From positions 82,851-146,850 of the forward strand of contig SRKS01000009.1 of assembly GCA_004802645.1 (NCBI GenBank): DNA of 64,000 bases. Reading direction: 5' to 3'. Source of the DNA: Amesomyces nigricolor. Taxonomy: Eukaryota; Ascomycota; Sordariomycetes; Sordariales; Chaetomiaceae. The position numbers and the translations under genes are program-made. Under the pieces are notes generated by a model. That model was not told the DNA's origin, ran no database searches, and saw only the letters and a program-made list of their open reading frames with translations. Positions 21,468-33,254 of the stretch are shown piece after piece (within the stretch, counting starts at the first letter, position 1; each line of letters begins with the position of its first letter).

Positions 21468-23651
21468 CTACCCCTGGGCATCAACAAACTCGTCGTCTGA
21501 GTCGGGCTCCGCAGCCTGCTTGTTGCCCCCCTTCGGCAGGTCCTTTTTCAAGTCCTCATGGAAATCGACCAGCGGACCCCCCTTAGCACGGGTCCCCGTT
21601 GAGGCGAGCATCTCCTGGATCTCGGCCGTGCTGGCGTGCGACGGGTCGAGCGGCGGTTTCGGCCCCGGAGTCTGCTGCGGTTGCTGAGGTTGCTGAGGCT
21701 GCTGCGACTGCTGCTCCTGTTTCGCTTGTTGAGCCTGCGGCGACGGCCCGTCGGTGCTCTTGACATCGACCTCGACCAGCACCTCATCATGATGATGCTG
21801 CTGCTGCTGGCGGAGTTGCTTCGGGCGCGCGGCGCTCGACTCGGACAGCGAGCCCCGGGGCGGGATCACGTTTTTTTGGCTGAACTTCTGGCCCTTGACG
21901 ACGGGGTGGATAGCGAGAATCTGCGCCGCCTGCTTCTCGGGACTGGTCCCGTCTCTGCCACTCGAGTCAGCAACGTTGGTTCGGTTATCAGCGCCACTGG
22001 CGGCCAGAGATGAGGGTTGGCGTCTAACATTTGCGCGTTGATGATCCACTCGAGGTCCTCCTCGCCTTCTTCCGATCCGCCTGGGCCGCCCTTGACGCGC
22101 CTGAAGAGACGCGGGTGCCACTCGACGCCATCGTTGGCCCGCTTGGCGGCCTCCTCGCGCTGCCGGTCCTCAATCTTGGTCTTCTCCTCGGTCGCGAGCT
22201 CGTGGTTGCGCTCCTTGACGGCGCGGGCCGTGGGTCCCCAGAGGCGCTGGGACTCACGCTCCTCCTGCTCCTCTAGCGGCCGGCAGACGGGCGGGCTGGG
22301 CTTCGATTTTAGGGCGTTGAAGAACATTTCCTTGTGGCCGGTCTGTTCACTGTCAGGGTTGTGCTGTTGAGAGGTTTCGTAAGGCTTACCTTCACATCCC
22401 GGAGGAACATCTCATCGCTCCAGAGCCCGGAAAGCTCGTAGAGGACTTCGCCCGTGTTCTCGTTCCTGATGGTGCCCCCAATGGCGTTGTACGTCCCGCT
22501 GACCCAGCCCTTGGTCTTGAACTCAACATCGGCCACCAGCCCGGTCTCAGGGCAGCGCACATAGCTGTGGTCGCCGAGCTCATACTTCATCTTGCCAAAG
22601 AGGATGCCCCTGGCATACATGTTCGGCTGCGTAATGATGCTGGCCCGGTTGTCAGTGCTGTTCCCCAATTTGCTGAGCAGAGATTGGCTTACTATCGCTC
22701 GCCCCTTGTCGGGTCCTTCCCCCTGTTCAAGAGCGACAGGATAGCAATTCCCTCCATCATACTCGCGGCCGAGTTGCCCAGGAACTTGCTCCTCGGCTTG
22801 AGCGTGCCATCAACTCTGATGTGGTGCTCCGGAACCATGTAGAAGTAGCTCGACTTTGGTGGGTGGTGCGACGTCTGCTCGGAAATGTAGTAGCCCCTCG
22901 TCTTGTCGGGGAAGTCCCAGGAGCAGGTGAATATCTCGCCAAGAATGGGATTCAGGGGTTTCTTGACACCACTGGGCTGTGTTAGCGTGTTGAGAGCAAG
23001 CTCGGCCGCAGGCAACACTCACGGTGGGCGGATATGCCAGCCGCTCAGGTAGAACTTGACCACCGCAACAAATCGTTCCACGGGGTCGTCGATCTCAGGA
23101 ATCGGGAGGAGCATCTCGGGATGACACATGAAGCTGTTGTGTGTGTTAGCCCCTATTCACCCCTATTCCGGCGGTCCCGGCATACTTGGTGATGCGCTCC
23201 AGCATGCTACGCGGCTCGAGAATGAATGTCGGGAGCACCACCCTGCTGAGGTCGGCGCCGGGCCTCAGCTGGGAAATGATGTGGGAGAGCACTACAGGCA
23301 GGATCAGCGCCTCTATGTTCGTCTGGGCGGGCTGTGGCGGAGGGACGGACCATTGCCCTGGTCGGGCTCGACGACGAGGGTGTCGTCTTCGAGGGGATCT
23401 GTCGCTTCGCCGGAGGAGCGACTGCCTGAAATGGAGCGTGTCTGGGTTAGCAGGTGCCTTTCTCCCGCCGCCAAATGCCATCGGATGGTCTGGTGCCTAT
23501 CTCTTGCCTCCAGTCTTGCGCCGGAGCAGGTGAACCGGACCACCCTCTACGGATTGGTTGTGTTCAGGATTGGGCCGCAGAACAGCAGAATCGCGCGCGA
23601 CTCACTGGCATTCGAGGTCGCCCGACGGCGGCCGGACACGAGTCCCATCAT
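21468..23651 (-). CDS. Oxysterol-binding protein-related lipid transfer protein (Osh6/7-like)
   Basis: Eight exons on the minus strand: 23651-23606, 23425-23351, 23291-23186, 23133-23023, 22971-22693, 22639-22390, 22342-22029 and 21954-21468, giving 555 residues. The ORD (PF01237) is complete: the lid/core start near ISQLRPGADLSRVVLPTF, the FYLSGWHIRPP segment, and the family signature EQTSHHPP at residues 144-151. There is no PH domain, ankyrin or FFAT-like region before it, which fits the short Osh4/6/7 class moving phosphatidylserine, PI4P or sterol between ER and plasma membrane. The C-terminus (about 160 residues) is Gln/Pro-rich and low in complexity. Splice phases agree at all seven junctions; the 22028-21955 intron has a clear CTGAC branch site. 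Of two adjacent ATGs, the one at 23651 was taken. Confidence 0.95.
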
Positions 23652-26205
23652 CGTTCTCTTTCCCGGCTCGTTCGGTGTTGACCGCCGTTTCTTCCGCAGC
23701 TCGCGGCCGTTGAGAAAAGGCCAGAGAAAAAAAGTGGAGTAGCGATGAAGCTAAGGAGAATTATATGTTGAGTGATCGCGAGGCCGTGTCCAAAAATATC
23801 GTCACCGCAACTGAAGGTTGTAGGGTGCAGACACGAGATCCAGATGCTAGAAAGCACGTCGTCGTCAGGCAACACACCGCCGAGCGGGAAGAAGTTGGGT
23901 CTAAAGGACGGAGGGCGGGATTCTCTCCCGCCGAAAGCCATCCATCATCCACAACGAGCGAAGTTGGGCGGGGGGGCATGGGGGAGGGGGGGACCATGGC
24001 GGTCTGGGCAGGATAGGCGACGATGACGTGGGTCCCAAAACCCCTACATCATCTGCCGGACACAGCGCCCGGCAACGGCAAACTTTTGCTCTAGATGCTG
24101 GATGTGAGTTGAGAGAAGTTACGGAGTATGTCAATGGACAGTTGAGGTTTGGGATCAGCAAGAATTAACATTCTATTCCTGTCTCCGGACGGTCTCCTCG
24201 TATCCGTTAATAAATGGTTCCTGTGGCTGGTGTTGGAGACGACTCCAGGGGCTCTTGTGGAAAAATCCGCCCTCGCTCACCCTTTTTGCTTTTGTTACCC
24301 CACGTGGTGGAGTGAGGGGCCAGGCCCACACAAGCTTCAAGCTGGCAGGGGGGATGTCTATGCCTCCACAATTTCCCAGCCACAGATGTCACCGGTTGCG
24401 GGTGGCAGGTCAGACAGATCAACAGCCAGCACAGCTCTTGTTTGTTTTGTTTCTGGAGTGAATCATACCATGGTTACGTTATTGATGTTGCAAGAGAAAA
24501 AACTGGGATTGCTGGTTTCTACTGAGCTGATGGTGTTTGACGAGGAGTTCTAGAGAGCGGTACCCCTTTCCAGCAGGTCTGCTGCTGGGAGAATTAAATG
24601 CTGACAGACCCAGGCTGTTGGGATGGCGGGCCGTTGGAAGACTCCGAAGAGAAACCAGGGAGGTGTCAACTCAATAACATTCTAATAGCTTTGCTGCCAA
24701 AGAACTCTGGGAGTATTCTCGGAGCAGCTCAAGCAAAGGACGCCACAGTTACTCGGCCGACCAACAAGTCTTGTCAACAAGGAACTCGGTGATCAGCCTC
24801 AGCAAGTGCACTGAACAAACTCGGGCTTCCCCAGCTCCCTGCTTGTGGACAGGGATCTCCTCTCAAACTCTCTTTGAAGTTTGGAGATCCAACATCCAAG
24901 CCCAGACATGCACACTTTGAGGGTAGTAAGCCATAAGATAGAAATGTGGCATTCTATCAGCATTTTTTTTATGCTTGGGTTGCGCATTGTCCCACTTGTC
25001 CTCTCTCAAAGTTCAAGTACAAAATTTGTGGATATTCTGAACGGATTGGCATTTGTATATATCCGTGCAGTGCCACCAACGATCTGCACGGCGAGGTGAT
25101 CCTGTTAGTTTCAGGTTGCTGGTTCAAATGGCATTGTCTGGCCCAGCGCCTGCGCTTGTGCGTTCCACCCAGCTCTGAATGCGAGCAGCCCAAAATCCAA
25201 AAGTCGCCCGTTGCTCAGCCCATGATCCATCGGGCCCTCCAATACGAGTTCAGCTTGGCTGTCTCGAATGAGGATGCGCTGGGCGGCACCTGTGCCCCAC
25301 GAGGTTGTGATTAAGGAGGAGGGACCAACCGGGAGCAGGCATGGATCCGTGGATGATGTGGATGGGACAACGGTCGCTGCCGCCCAAAGTGTGGAGAAAC
25401 AGTGCCCGGGCCTGAAGGGGAAGGCACAGGCACTCGGCCCTGAAACATCACTTGTCCTGACCCGTCGCCGCGGTTTCCTGCATCAGATGAGAGTCGACTT
25501 CGCACCAAGAAAGGGGTAGGAAATCCCAGAACCCCAAACTCATGATTCACTCTTTCTCACTCCCATCACCACGAGCCAGCTGAGCCCAGATCCCCAACTC
25601 GGCAGCATAGACCTCCAATGCCGATGCAGCACAGCGGCGCTTCGAAGCCTGTTTAGGAAGTCGATCCCTCGCTTTGCTTGCCGTGCCCCGCCGAACACGA
25701 CTGTCCACAGCATTCTGTCGCCTGGACTGGCTCTGGTCTGAGTTGAGCCACTCACTGCCACTGCTGCTGCAGTCGGTTCCATCCATTGACTTGATCCGGC
25801 TTGCTCCCGTCGAGGTGACCTTGGTCGCTCGCGCACCTCCAGCTCCCGCCGCCCTTCTTCTCCTCTCCCCGCTGCCGTGCATCTCCAACCAATTTACCAA
25901 TCCACTCCAGCAACCGCCCACCCCGCGTCCTTCATATCGGTTCTCCGACCCGGCCGGCCCTCTTGACCAGCGCGTCACATGCGACACCGCGAGCCCAGCA
26001 GCAACACGCCTGTTTGGCAGCTCCGCAGTCAATTGTCGGGCTGCCAGGGGACTCCATCACCGAGCACATGCTTGCCTTCCCTTTTGGTCGGGGAAGCAGC
26101 CTCTCAGTTCGACCGACTCCTCACCAGCGCTAAACATAGCCAGAACCAGAACCCCTCATGAGGGCCCGGTTCGCTCGATAGCACGAGCACCGAGCACCGA
26201 TCGAG
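23652..26205. other. Divergent promoter region, OSBP gene and orphan gene
   Basis: About 2.55 kb between two divergently transcribed genes, with no supported gene. The C/T-rich part at about 25550-26200 is probably the leader of the gene starting at 26206. A minus-strand frame at 25547-26032 is the shadow of that C/T-rich stretch. Confidence 0.5.
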
Positions 26206-29200
26206 ATGACCGAGAACGAACCCCCCGCCGGCGCTGTGCACGACGATGGCCGCGCCACAAAAAGGGGCCGCCTGATGGGCAAGCTCTTTGGTCGCGACCG
26301 AGAGCGGAAGCCCGCCGCCCACAACGAGGGCGATCTGAATGACTTCCTCCACGGCCCCGGCGACAAGCTCTCCGTCGCCCATGCCGGTCCGCCTGTGCTC
26401 GCCAAGATTGACACAAAGACGGCCACCCGGTACCCGAATGCTGGCGATGTCTCGCCCCGCCCCCCCGAGACCCCGGCACAGCAGCAGCAACAGCAGCAGC
26501 AGCAGCAGCAGTATGTTATGCGACCTCGCGATCCGGCAAGGAAACCGAAAAAGGGCCTGTCCGTGCGATTCACCGATACATACCCAGAGGTTATTGGAGA
26601 TGGCGGCGATGAATGCGAAGTACCCACTGTCGAGGTATCGAGACGCAAGAAGCAGAGGCCCCCTCCGCCTCCTCCCCCTGCACCCCCGCTCCGCTCTCGA
26701 CCTTCTGGTTCTGGTGAAGGCTCCCAATGGGCTTCTGGAGGAGGACAGAGGGAGGGATACAGCGAGCCGCCGTTTAACCCAGGGCCGCTTCGGCGTACCC
26801 AGACTGGCTTCCCCGCTGCTGTTGCCGACGCCCCAGCGCCTGCCCCTACAACACCTGTCCCTCCAACACCGAGTAGCACGACCGGCCGGCTACTGGGCAC
26901 GTCCACCACCCCCCACGATGATCGGCGGAGGTCGTTCATCGAGGTTCAGCAGGCGCAGATGCGCGAGGCTGAAGGTCGCGCCTTTGCCAATGCTGTCCGC
27001 GCAGCATCTGGAGATCATGCGAGCCATGAGCGTGGAACCCCGTCGCCTCCTTCGCCTCACTGGGAGTCTGAATCTCCCGTGACCGCATCGCCGGATTCTA
27101 CGCAGGCACCACCGTTTGAGCAGTCTACGAAATCTTCGAACCCCCCTCCTATCCCGCCCAAGAAACCCCGCCAGCGGCCGCAGTTAGCTCAGATCCCGCC
27201 TCCCTCACCCGAGGCTCGACAGACCACTCCGTCCCAGAGTCAATATACCCCAACGAGCCAACATTCCAATTCGCCCGAGCGTCTAAAGAGGACCATGACG
27301 GGAGAGCGTAGTCCTGCGAGCCTCTTTTCGGCCGTTTCAGCTTTCAAGCATCCATTTGCGGTTTCGCGGCAGGGCAGCAAGCTTTCAGAGTACGGGTCGC
27401 CCATTCACGGCCGTCAACAATCCTCCAGTCTCCACGACGTCGTCATGGCTCTCTCGGACGATGCTATAAACATCTTCGCCAACCGGACACGTCACCTATT
27501 CGAGCTTTTCCGCCTCCATGCCGAAAGCGTGCGGCCGTTGGTCTCGTCGACTCCGGATGAGCTTGCGAGGGCCGCCGTGTGGTGGTTTCTGACAGGCCGG
27601 ACAGCCCTCGAATTTGCCATCAGGGAGCGCCCTTCTACGCCCGAGTCGGAGCGAAAGAACGAAATGGCGAAGCAGCAGGCGTACGCCGACCTGGCCAAGG
27701 GCTACTGGCTCTTGGAGGAAGCGATGCCTGAAGTCACCGCCAGTGGGCGCAGCCCGGTCGATAACGAGGCAGAGAATGTCCGCGCAACGCTTATCTCCAG
27801 TCTCAAGAAACTCGCCGTGTCCATGAAGCGGAACGGCTTTCTGCCGCCTGAGGAGGCCTTCCTTCCCCAGACTGTTGACCGCACCATCTGGCTTGAATAT
27901 CCCCCGCTGTCTCAAGACATTAAGAACCTGCTGTGGGGCTCTAGCTCTGCGCTTACGCAGGCCACCAGCTCTGGGCTGACCGTCCTGGAAGCGCTGCCGC
28001 TGGGCGACTCGTCGTCCACATTCTGCTTCGCCCGCTTTCAGGTCGATGTCTTCTTGATGGAGCAAGGGAGGGAGTCTCAGCGGCTGTTTCTCCCTTGCTT
28101 CTTATCCACCATTAGGCCTCAGACCCAACCTGACATCCTGTTAATTCTCGCTAGCCAGAACGGAGCTGTCCAACTTCGCATTTCTGGGAACAAGAACACC
28201 GGTCCGGTCTGGGAGGATCTGCGCTGGCATCCAGAGAACTGCAACATTGAGGTGAGGCTACCGCGGGGCTTTATGCTCGTCGTGCAGTGCACGCAGCAGT
28301 CGTACTCGACCCTGCGGAGTATGTATGAGTTCAGCGCCAAGGTGCACTCCAGCCTCTACCCACGCCAGGACGAGAACTGCATCTTCAGGTCGACGCTGCG
28401 GGCGTTCCAGTACTTCGACAACGACCCTCAGTCAAGGCAGTTCCCGAAGGAGTCGACCCCCAACTGCGAGATTGCTCTCTTTGAACGCCTCTTTAGAGAA
28501 GGGGCGGCAACAGGACCACGGACGTATCATAAGGGGTATCGGATCGCAGTTATTACAGGTCCCCGGACCAAGACGCTGAGCGGCGTCAATCAGATGTTCC
28601 CTCCCCACATGCCCATCCAGTTCGGGTTTCTGCGCAGCGAGGGCAACGACCCGGCCCTCTCGCTCAAGTTCGACAACGGCCGGTTCAAGGGGAACATGGT
28701 CCTCTCATTTGCCGACGAGAACGAGCGCGTACGGATGCACAGCCTGCTCATCGGCACCGCCCTCGACCGCGGCGAGAGCGTCTCCGGCGAGGGGCCCCTC
28801 CAAGGTGTGTGGTTCTCGGAACGCTACGGCGACACCCGCGACAAGGGGCTGCAAGTCCTCTCTACACTCGCCTGGAACAAGGTCCGGGTCATCAACTACG
28901 ACAACGACGGCGACAAGGCGTCGTGTGTTCTCGCCGACCGCCTGCGAGTCGTCTACGAATTTAAAGACGGCACCTTCACCGATCGTGTCAACGTCGCGCC
29001 CGGCGAGCTCAAGCTCCGCCTTGACGTCCAGAACCCCTCCTGCCTCATGGTCTTCCGCCAGCCCCAGGTTGACGCCACCCTCGCCGTGGTTGAGGCCAAG
29101 GCATCTCAGAGCCTCTCGACTGGCCTGCTGCAGGCCCTCGACAGCCTCAAGCAGCGCGCTACCATCCGCACCTTCATGTTCCCCTCCCTCGATGAGCTCC

Positions 29201-29769
29201 ACGCCTTCCAGTCGGCTATCACGGGATTCAAGATTCTCTTCGATGGCGTCGCCGCGGCGTTTGCCATCTCTCGTCGCCGTATGGTCGTGCCCATCCACAA
29301 GAAGTGGGAGGCGGGCGCGACCAGGATACAAGTAGTGCAGCATGATGGCGTCTCTCAGCTGCTGGCGTTCTTTGAGGACTTCAGTCATGGCAAGTGCATG
29401 GGGTTCCATCTCAAGGGCACGGATGTATTTGAGTCTTTTAGCCGGGGTGGGAAGGCCGGGCTCAAGATTGACGACGCCAAGTTTCCGCTGCCCAAGATGC
29501 TACATGCAGAGGCGGATGGCGCGCAGCAGGCGGCGGATGCGGCGTTTTTGTGTCTGGATCTGCCGGAGCTGCCGGGGGAGCATGATGATATTTCGATTTT
29601 GTTTGATAGCGAGGCGGGTGAGTATTCCTCCGGAAAGGTGATGGGGGCGTAGCATGTTGGGATGATGGCTGGCTAACAAGACTGTGAAACAGAACGCGAC
29701 AAGCTTATTTCATGCCTGCCGGCCCCAGTGAAGGCCGCCCGGCTGCCCAAGATCAAGGGGATCTCATGA
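26206..29769 (+). CDS. Large protein of unknown function, conserved-looking (1162 aa)
   Basis: Two exons, 26206-29617 and 29693-29769, give 1162 residues; the last intron is clear (GTGAGT donor, in-phase acceptor) and adds a basic tail ending LPKIKGIS. I do not recognise a named domain. The first 400 residues are disordered: a Gln run encoded by CAG repeats (about residues 92-103), a Pro run (about 149-160), and many Ser/Pro sites. From about residue 405 the protein looks folded, beginning with a helical segment containing NRTRHLFELFRLHAESV, then beta-rich blocks that resemble PH-like repeats. No signal peptide or membrane span was seen. Even C-ending codon use over 3.4 kb supports a real gene. 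A scaffold or signalling adaptor is a guess only. Confidence 0.8.
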
Positions 29770-30258
29770 GGAGGAAAGGGTCATGGTTTGAATGGGAGCG
29801 GACAGGAAATGAGCGGGCGAGCGAGCATGTGTGCCCGCATGGGGGGACGCGCTCCTGCGTTTTATGGCGTGAGATACCCTCTGGATCTACTGCGCGTTGT
29901 GTTGAAATATCGGGTCTGTTGTTCAGGACTGTGCCGGGCATTTGTAGGGGTCATAATGCATCTGGATGGGGTGCGATTCATTGTTGATAATTATACGGGG
30001 TCGATGTCAGACTCAAAATCGCTGGTTTATTCTCATCCTGCTTGGCTTTGCTGCAGCCATGATGTGATACAGTAAAGGAAATACAAGGACCCTTGGGCAA
30101 ATCACAGCACCAACGCCTAACTCCGTTGCAAGCCCTGCCTTGTTTTGTCCGCCCACAACTATCTAGAAACCTTCCCCAATATGGCTGCTCCCACACAACC
30201 TCCCACTTCAAATCCCCGCGACATAACTATCCCACATCGGCCTCCCGTGAGAATACTC
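29770..30258. other. Intergenic region between convergent genes
   Basis: The 3' flanks of the 1162-residue gene (+) and of the U2AF small subunit gene (-). No gene was seen. Confidence 0.5.
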
Positions 30259-30885
30259 CTAATACCTTCTCCTCGTTGGTTCCGGGCTGGGCGACCGCGT
30301 GGGGCTCCTCGACCGGGGCCTCTCCTTGAGCCACTTCTTCGTGGCAAGCTCGAGCTCCCGATCCAGCTCCGGGCTGGGGTTCTTGCGGTGGATGAAGTTG
30401 CAGAACCCGCCGCGGGCGCACCCCTCGCCGCTATTGAGGCGGCAGCAGGCCTCGCGAAAGTCGGTCACAGGGCTGAGCTCGCAGTAGATGGGCCGCGCGG
30501 CGTACCAGCGGCTGTTGAGCGCGTCGCAGGCCTTTTGGGCCGAATCCTCGTACTTGAAGCGCGCGTACACGTTGCCGATCAGGTGGTCGTTGTTGTTGTC
30601 GCACACGACCAGCTCCTCGACCTCGCCGTACTTGCACATCTCGCACCAGATGTCCTCGTAGAAGGCGTCGAAGTGGTTCTGGAGTTGCGAGGGGTTCATG
30701 CGGTTCTTGGGGTCGAAGGCGGGGTTTTGGTAGAGGTTGGGCATGAGGATTGTCTGAGAGTAGGAGGGCTTCACGTGCTTGCGCGAGCAGCGGTCGCCGT
30801 GACGGCAGGCGCCGATTTTGTAGTAGAAGGAGCAGTTGACTTTGTCTTGCTCGGTGCCGAAGATGGAGGCGAGGAAGTTGGCCAT
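30259..30885 (-). CDS. U2AF small subunit (splicing factor, U2AF23/U2AF35)
   Basis: Single exon, 208 residues. The protein recognises the AG of 3' splice sites in the nucleus, as a dimer with the large U2AF subunit. Domain order is classical: CCCH zinc finger 1 (Cys18, Cys27, Cys33, His37), a UHM/RRM-like domain (about residues 42-136) with the conserved Trp127 that contacts the large subunit, then CCCH zinc finger 2 (Cys148, Cys156, Cys162, His166). A short Arg/Ser-rich tail (about 188-208) ends the protein. Length fits the yeast and fungal form. It is one of the few multi-domain genes here without any intron in its coding region. The start ATG at 30885 opens with the usual MANFLASIFGTE. Confidence 0.97.
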   Translation of the reverse strand: MANFLASIFGTEQDKVNCSFYYKIGACRHGDRCSRKHVKPSYSQTILMPNLYQNPAFDPKNRMNPSQLQNHFDAFYEDIWCEMCKYGEVEELVVCDNNNDHLIGNVYARFKYEDSAQKACDALNSRWYAARPIYCELSPVTDFREACCRLNSGEGCARGGFCNFIHRKNPSPELDRELELATKKWLKERPRSRSPTRSPSPEPTRRRY

Positions 30886-33254
30886 TTTGGAGGAAAGGGG
30901 TGGTTGGTCGCGGGCTAGAAAAGTTGCGAGGTTGGCGAAAATAAATGGGGGGTTTGAGGTAGTGGATGTGCGGGGGCTGGTTGTCTTGTCGCGATCGGTC
31001 GGCGGGTGGTTGATGGATGGTTGAGTCGCGATGGTTTGGATGTGGGAAGTTTGGCGTTGCAGAAGCGCAGGCCAAAAAAAGACCGGGCTCGCCACAAGTG
31101 GCTGACAAATTATGATTGGTGGGTGTGGCGAGCCTTGGCTTGGCATATGCAAGGCTGATGGCATGTGGCTGAAGCTTCCGGAAATTGCGCTTGGCTTTTC
31201 ACATGATGTGGCTCGTGCTTCGAGCTCCTGTGGGGCCTGAACCCAGACAACCTTGAATTGCTCGCTTTCTCTTTCAACGTCCCAACCCACAAGCTCTGCG
31301 TTCAAACTCAGGGATGGTTTCTACACAACCCACGTTTAATCTCCAGTATTGTGTTCCCGGTAAGTAAATACTACATACCCCGTATGTAACCGACATTTCA
31401 AAACCTCGTTCCTGGCCACCTGTCCAGAAGCCCTTGCGAGCTCGGTGGTTCTTGTAGCCAAGCCGCCAGTTGCAGGACACGGCGTTGTCGCCTCACCACA
31501 GGGAGAAACAGGCCAGCATCAGCCTATCGCAGTTATGGGCTGCCCAATGGGGAAGACCAGCAGAACGGAACACGACATTCATGAAACGGAGCGACACGCC
31601 AACTTCTTGTGCAATTAGAACCAATCTTTCATGAGGTTGCGACACTCCATCATGGAGAAGGCATTGCAACCTCTCATCAACGGCCTCCCACGGGACGGCG
31701 ATATCGGACCCAACTCCAAGCCGCTTGCGCAGGGGGCCGGCCCACAGTTCCCACACTCACGTGGTGATAAAATTGCGAACGAGGGCTGGGAGATGCTCGG
31801 TGGATCACTTCCCGAGGAGGCCGGCTGGATCTGGGGGAAGGAAATCTGTTGATCGAGATGGTTGGCTGTCTCAAACAAAACAAAACAACACGACACAAAA
31901 CAACAGGCCCGATTTCGTCGTCTCCTGGCCCTCAAAACCTTGCCCACGCCCGTCTTGCCTGACAGCCGCGTGTTTCCGGTGCTACCTGCGTCCTGCACGC
32001 GGCCGGCGCAGCACCGCAATCTGGCTTCTCGAAGCCGAAAACAACTGGCTCCAACAATGGCTCCAATGGTCCCGCCGGATGGATGGTGCCGAGATTTTCG
32101 GCAAGGATTTTGGCCCTTGACACCTCGGAAGACCCACCGTCGATTTGCGATTTGGGGCAGCGGCCTCCCACTCGGACGTTATGATGCAATTTCGAGCTGC
32201 TCCTGAGGTCGGATTGACAGGAGAGATCCAAGAGACGGGTCACATTGGGCTCCCTCGCGCAACACGCTGCTCGGGCAGGTCGCGTCACAGCATGCAAGAG
32301 ATCAAACTCTGCGCTGTTGGAGCTTTGAAAAACGCGCCCAGCCACCGAGCCAATAGCTTTCCTGACTCGGAACGGTGCGCAGAGCTGTTGAAGCTCCAGC
32401 ATGCCATGGGCACGCAATATCTCTTGCGGTCTTAGTGCGATGGAAACGCCAGCTGTCCCAGGATAATCTGTGCAGCCCACGGGGGCAAACTGATGGGGTC
32501 TTCCATGCTTCCGTCCTGCACCGTTCAGCTGGAGGGGAAATCGGGTGGCCCGAAGCTGCGGGAGGGCCGATACACCAGCCTCTTTGGACGAAAAGACAGA
32601 CCGAAAAGTCGTTGGTGTCTCACAAGGGATCCGTGTTTGGCTTAGCATGCTGCACAGATGCAGTGCCCAGATGTCCGGGCCTCCCCCAACCCGCTCCCCA
32701 ACCCGCTCCCCAACCACGCAATCTGCAACCGAAGCTATCGGACGCCGCCCCGCTCCAGGTCTTTCTGACGTAGCGCCCCGATCTCTGCTGATCGCCATCC
32801 CAGCATTTCCAGCTGCCCTTGCTTCAAATGCTTGCCAAGTGCCTGCGTGCTGGCTCGTGCCAAGACAGTCATTCATCAATGTGAACAAGTCTCCCCTGGT
32901 CCTGCCCCAGAAGCTCATCTTCGCTCTTCAACTTCTGGTTGCTTGCTCCTCGCATTCTCCCCCTATTTTCACAAGACCGTAAGGCATGGTCCGCAGATCC
33001 AACTTCTGTGTTCCATCAACTGTATCTTTCGGATAGCTGCTCCATTCCCCTTCTTGCTGTTTCCGTTTCTTCACCCCCCTTCCGCTTTCGAAGGCCTGGA
33101 GCTGGTGGCCTTTGTGCCGTAACCCGCCGCCAACAGAGATCAGGACCACCCCAATTTGGCCACTAACTTTCCGACAGTGGCTCGCCAACACCTGATACCG
33201 AATCAATCGAGAAGCAGAAGCACGGCTGCAGAAGCAGCATAGGTTCTGCTCAAC
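30886..33254. other. Divergent promoter region, U2AF and tricalbin genes
   Basis: About 2.4 kb with no supported gene. It includes a 12-bp tandem repeat at about 32681-32716 and a C/T-rich leader before 33255. A 328-codon minus-strand frame (31932-32918) lacks motifs and a likely splice pattern and was not accepted. Confidence 0.5.
32681..32716 (+). repeat. 12-bp tandem repeat, about 3 copies
   Basis: The unit CCAACCCGCTCC recurs about three times head to tail in the intergenic region upstream of the tricalbin gene. Confidence 0.8.

Noticed and set aside
31932..32918. 328-codon minus-strand frame
   Set aside because: No motif, composition like intergenic DNA, and it sits in the shared upstream region of two firm genes.
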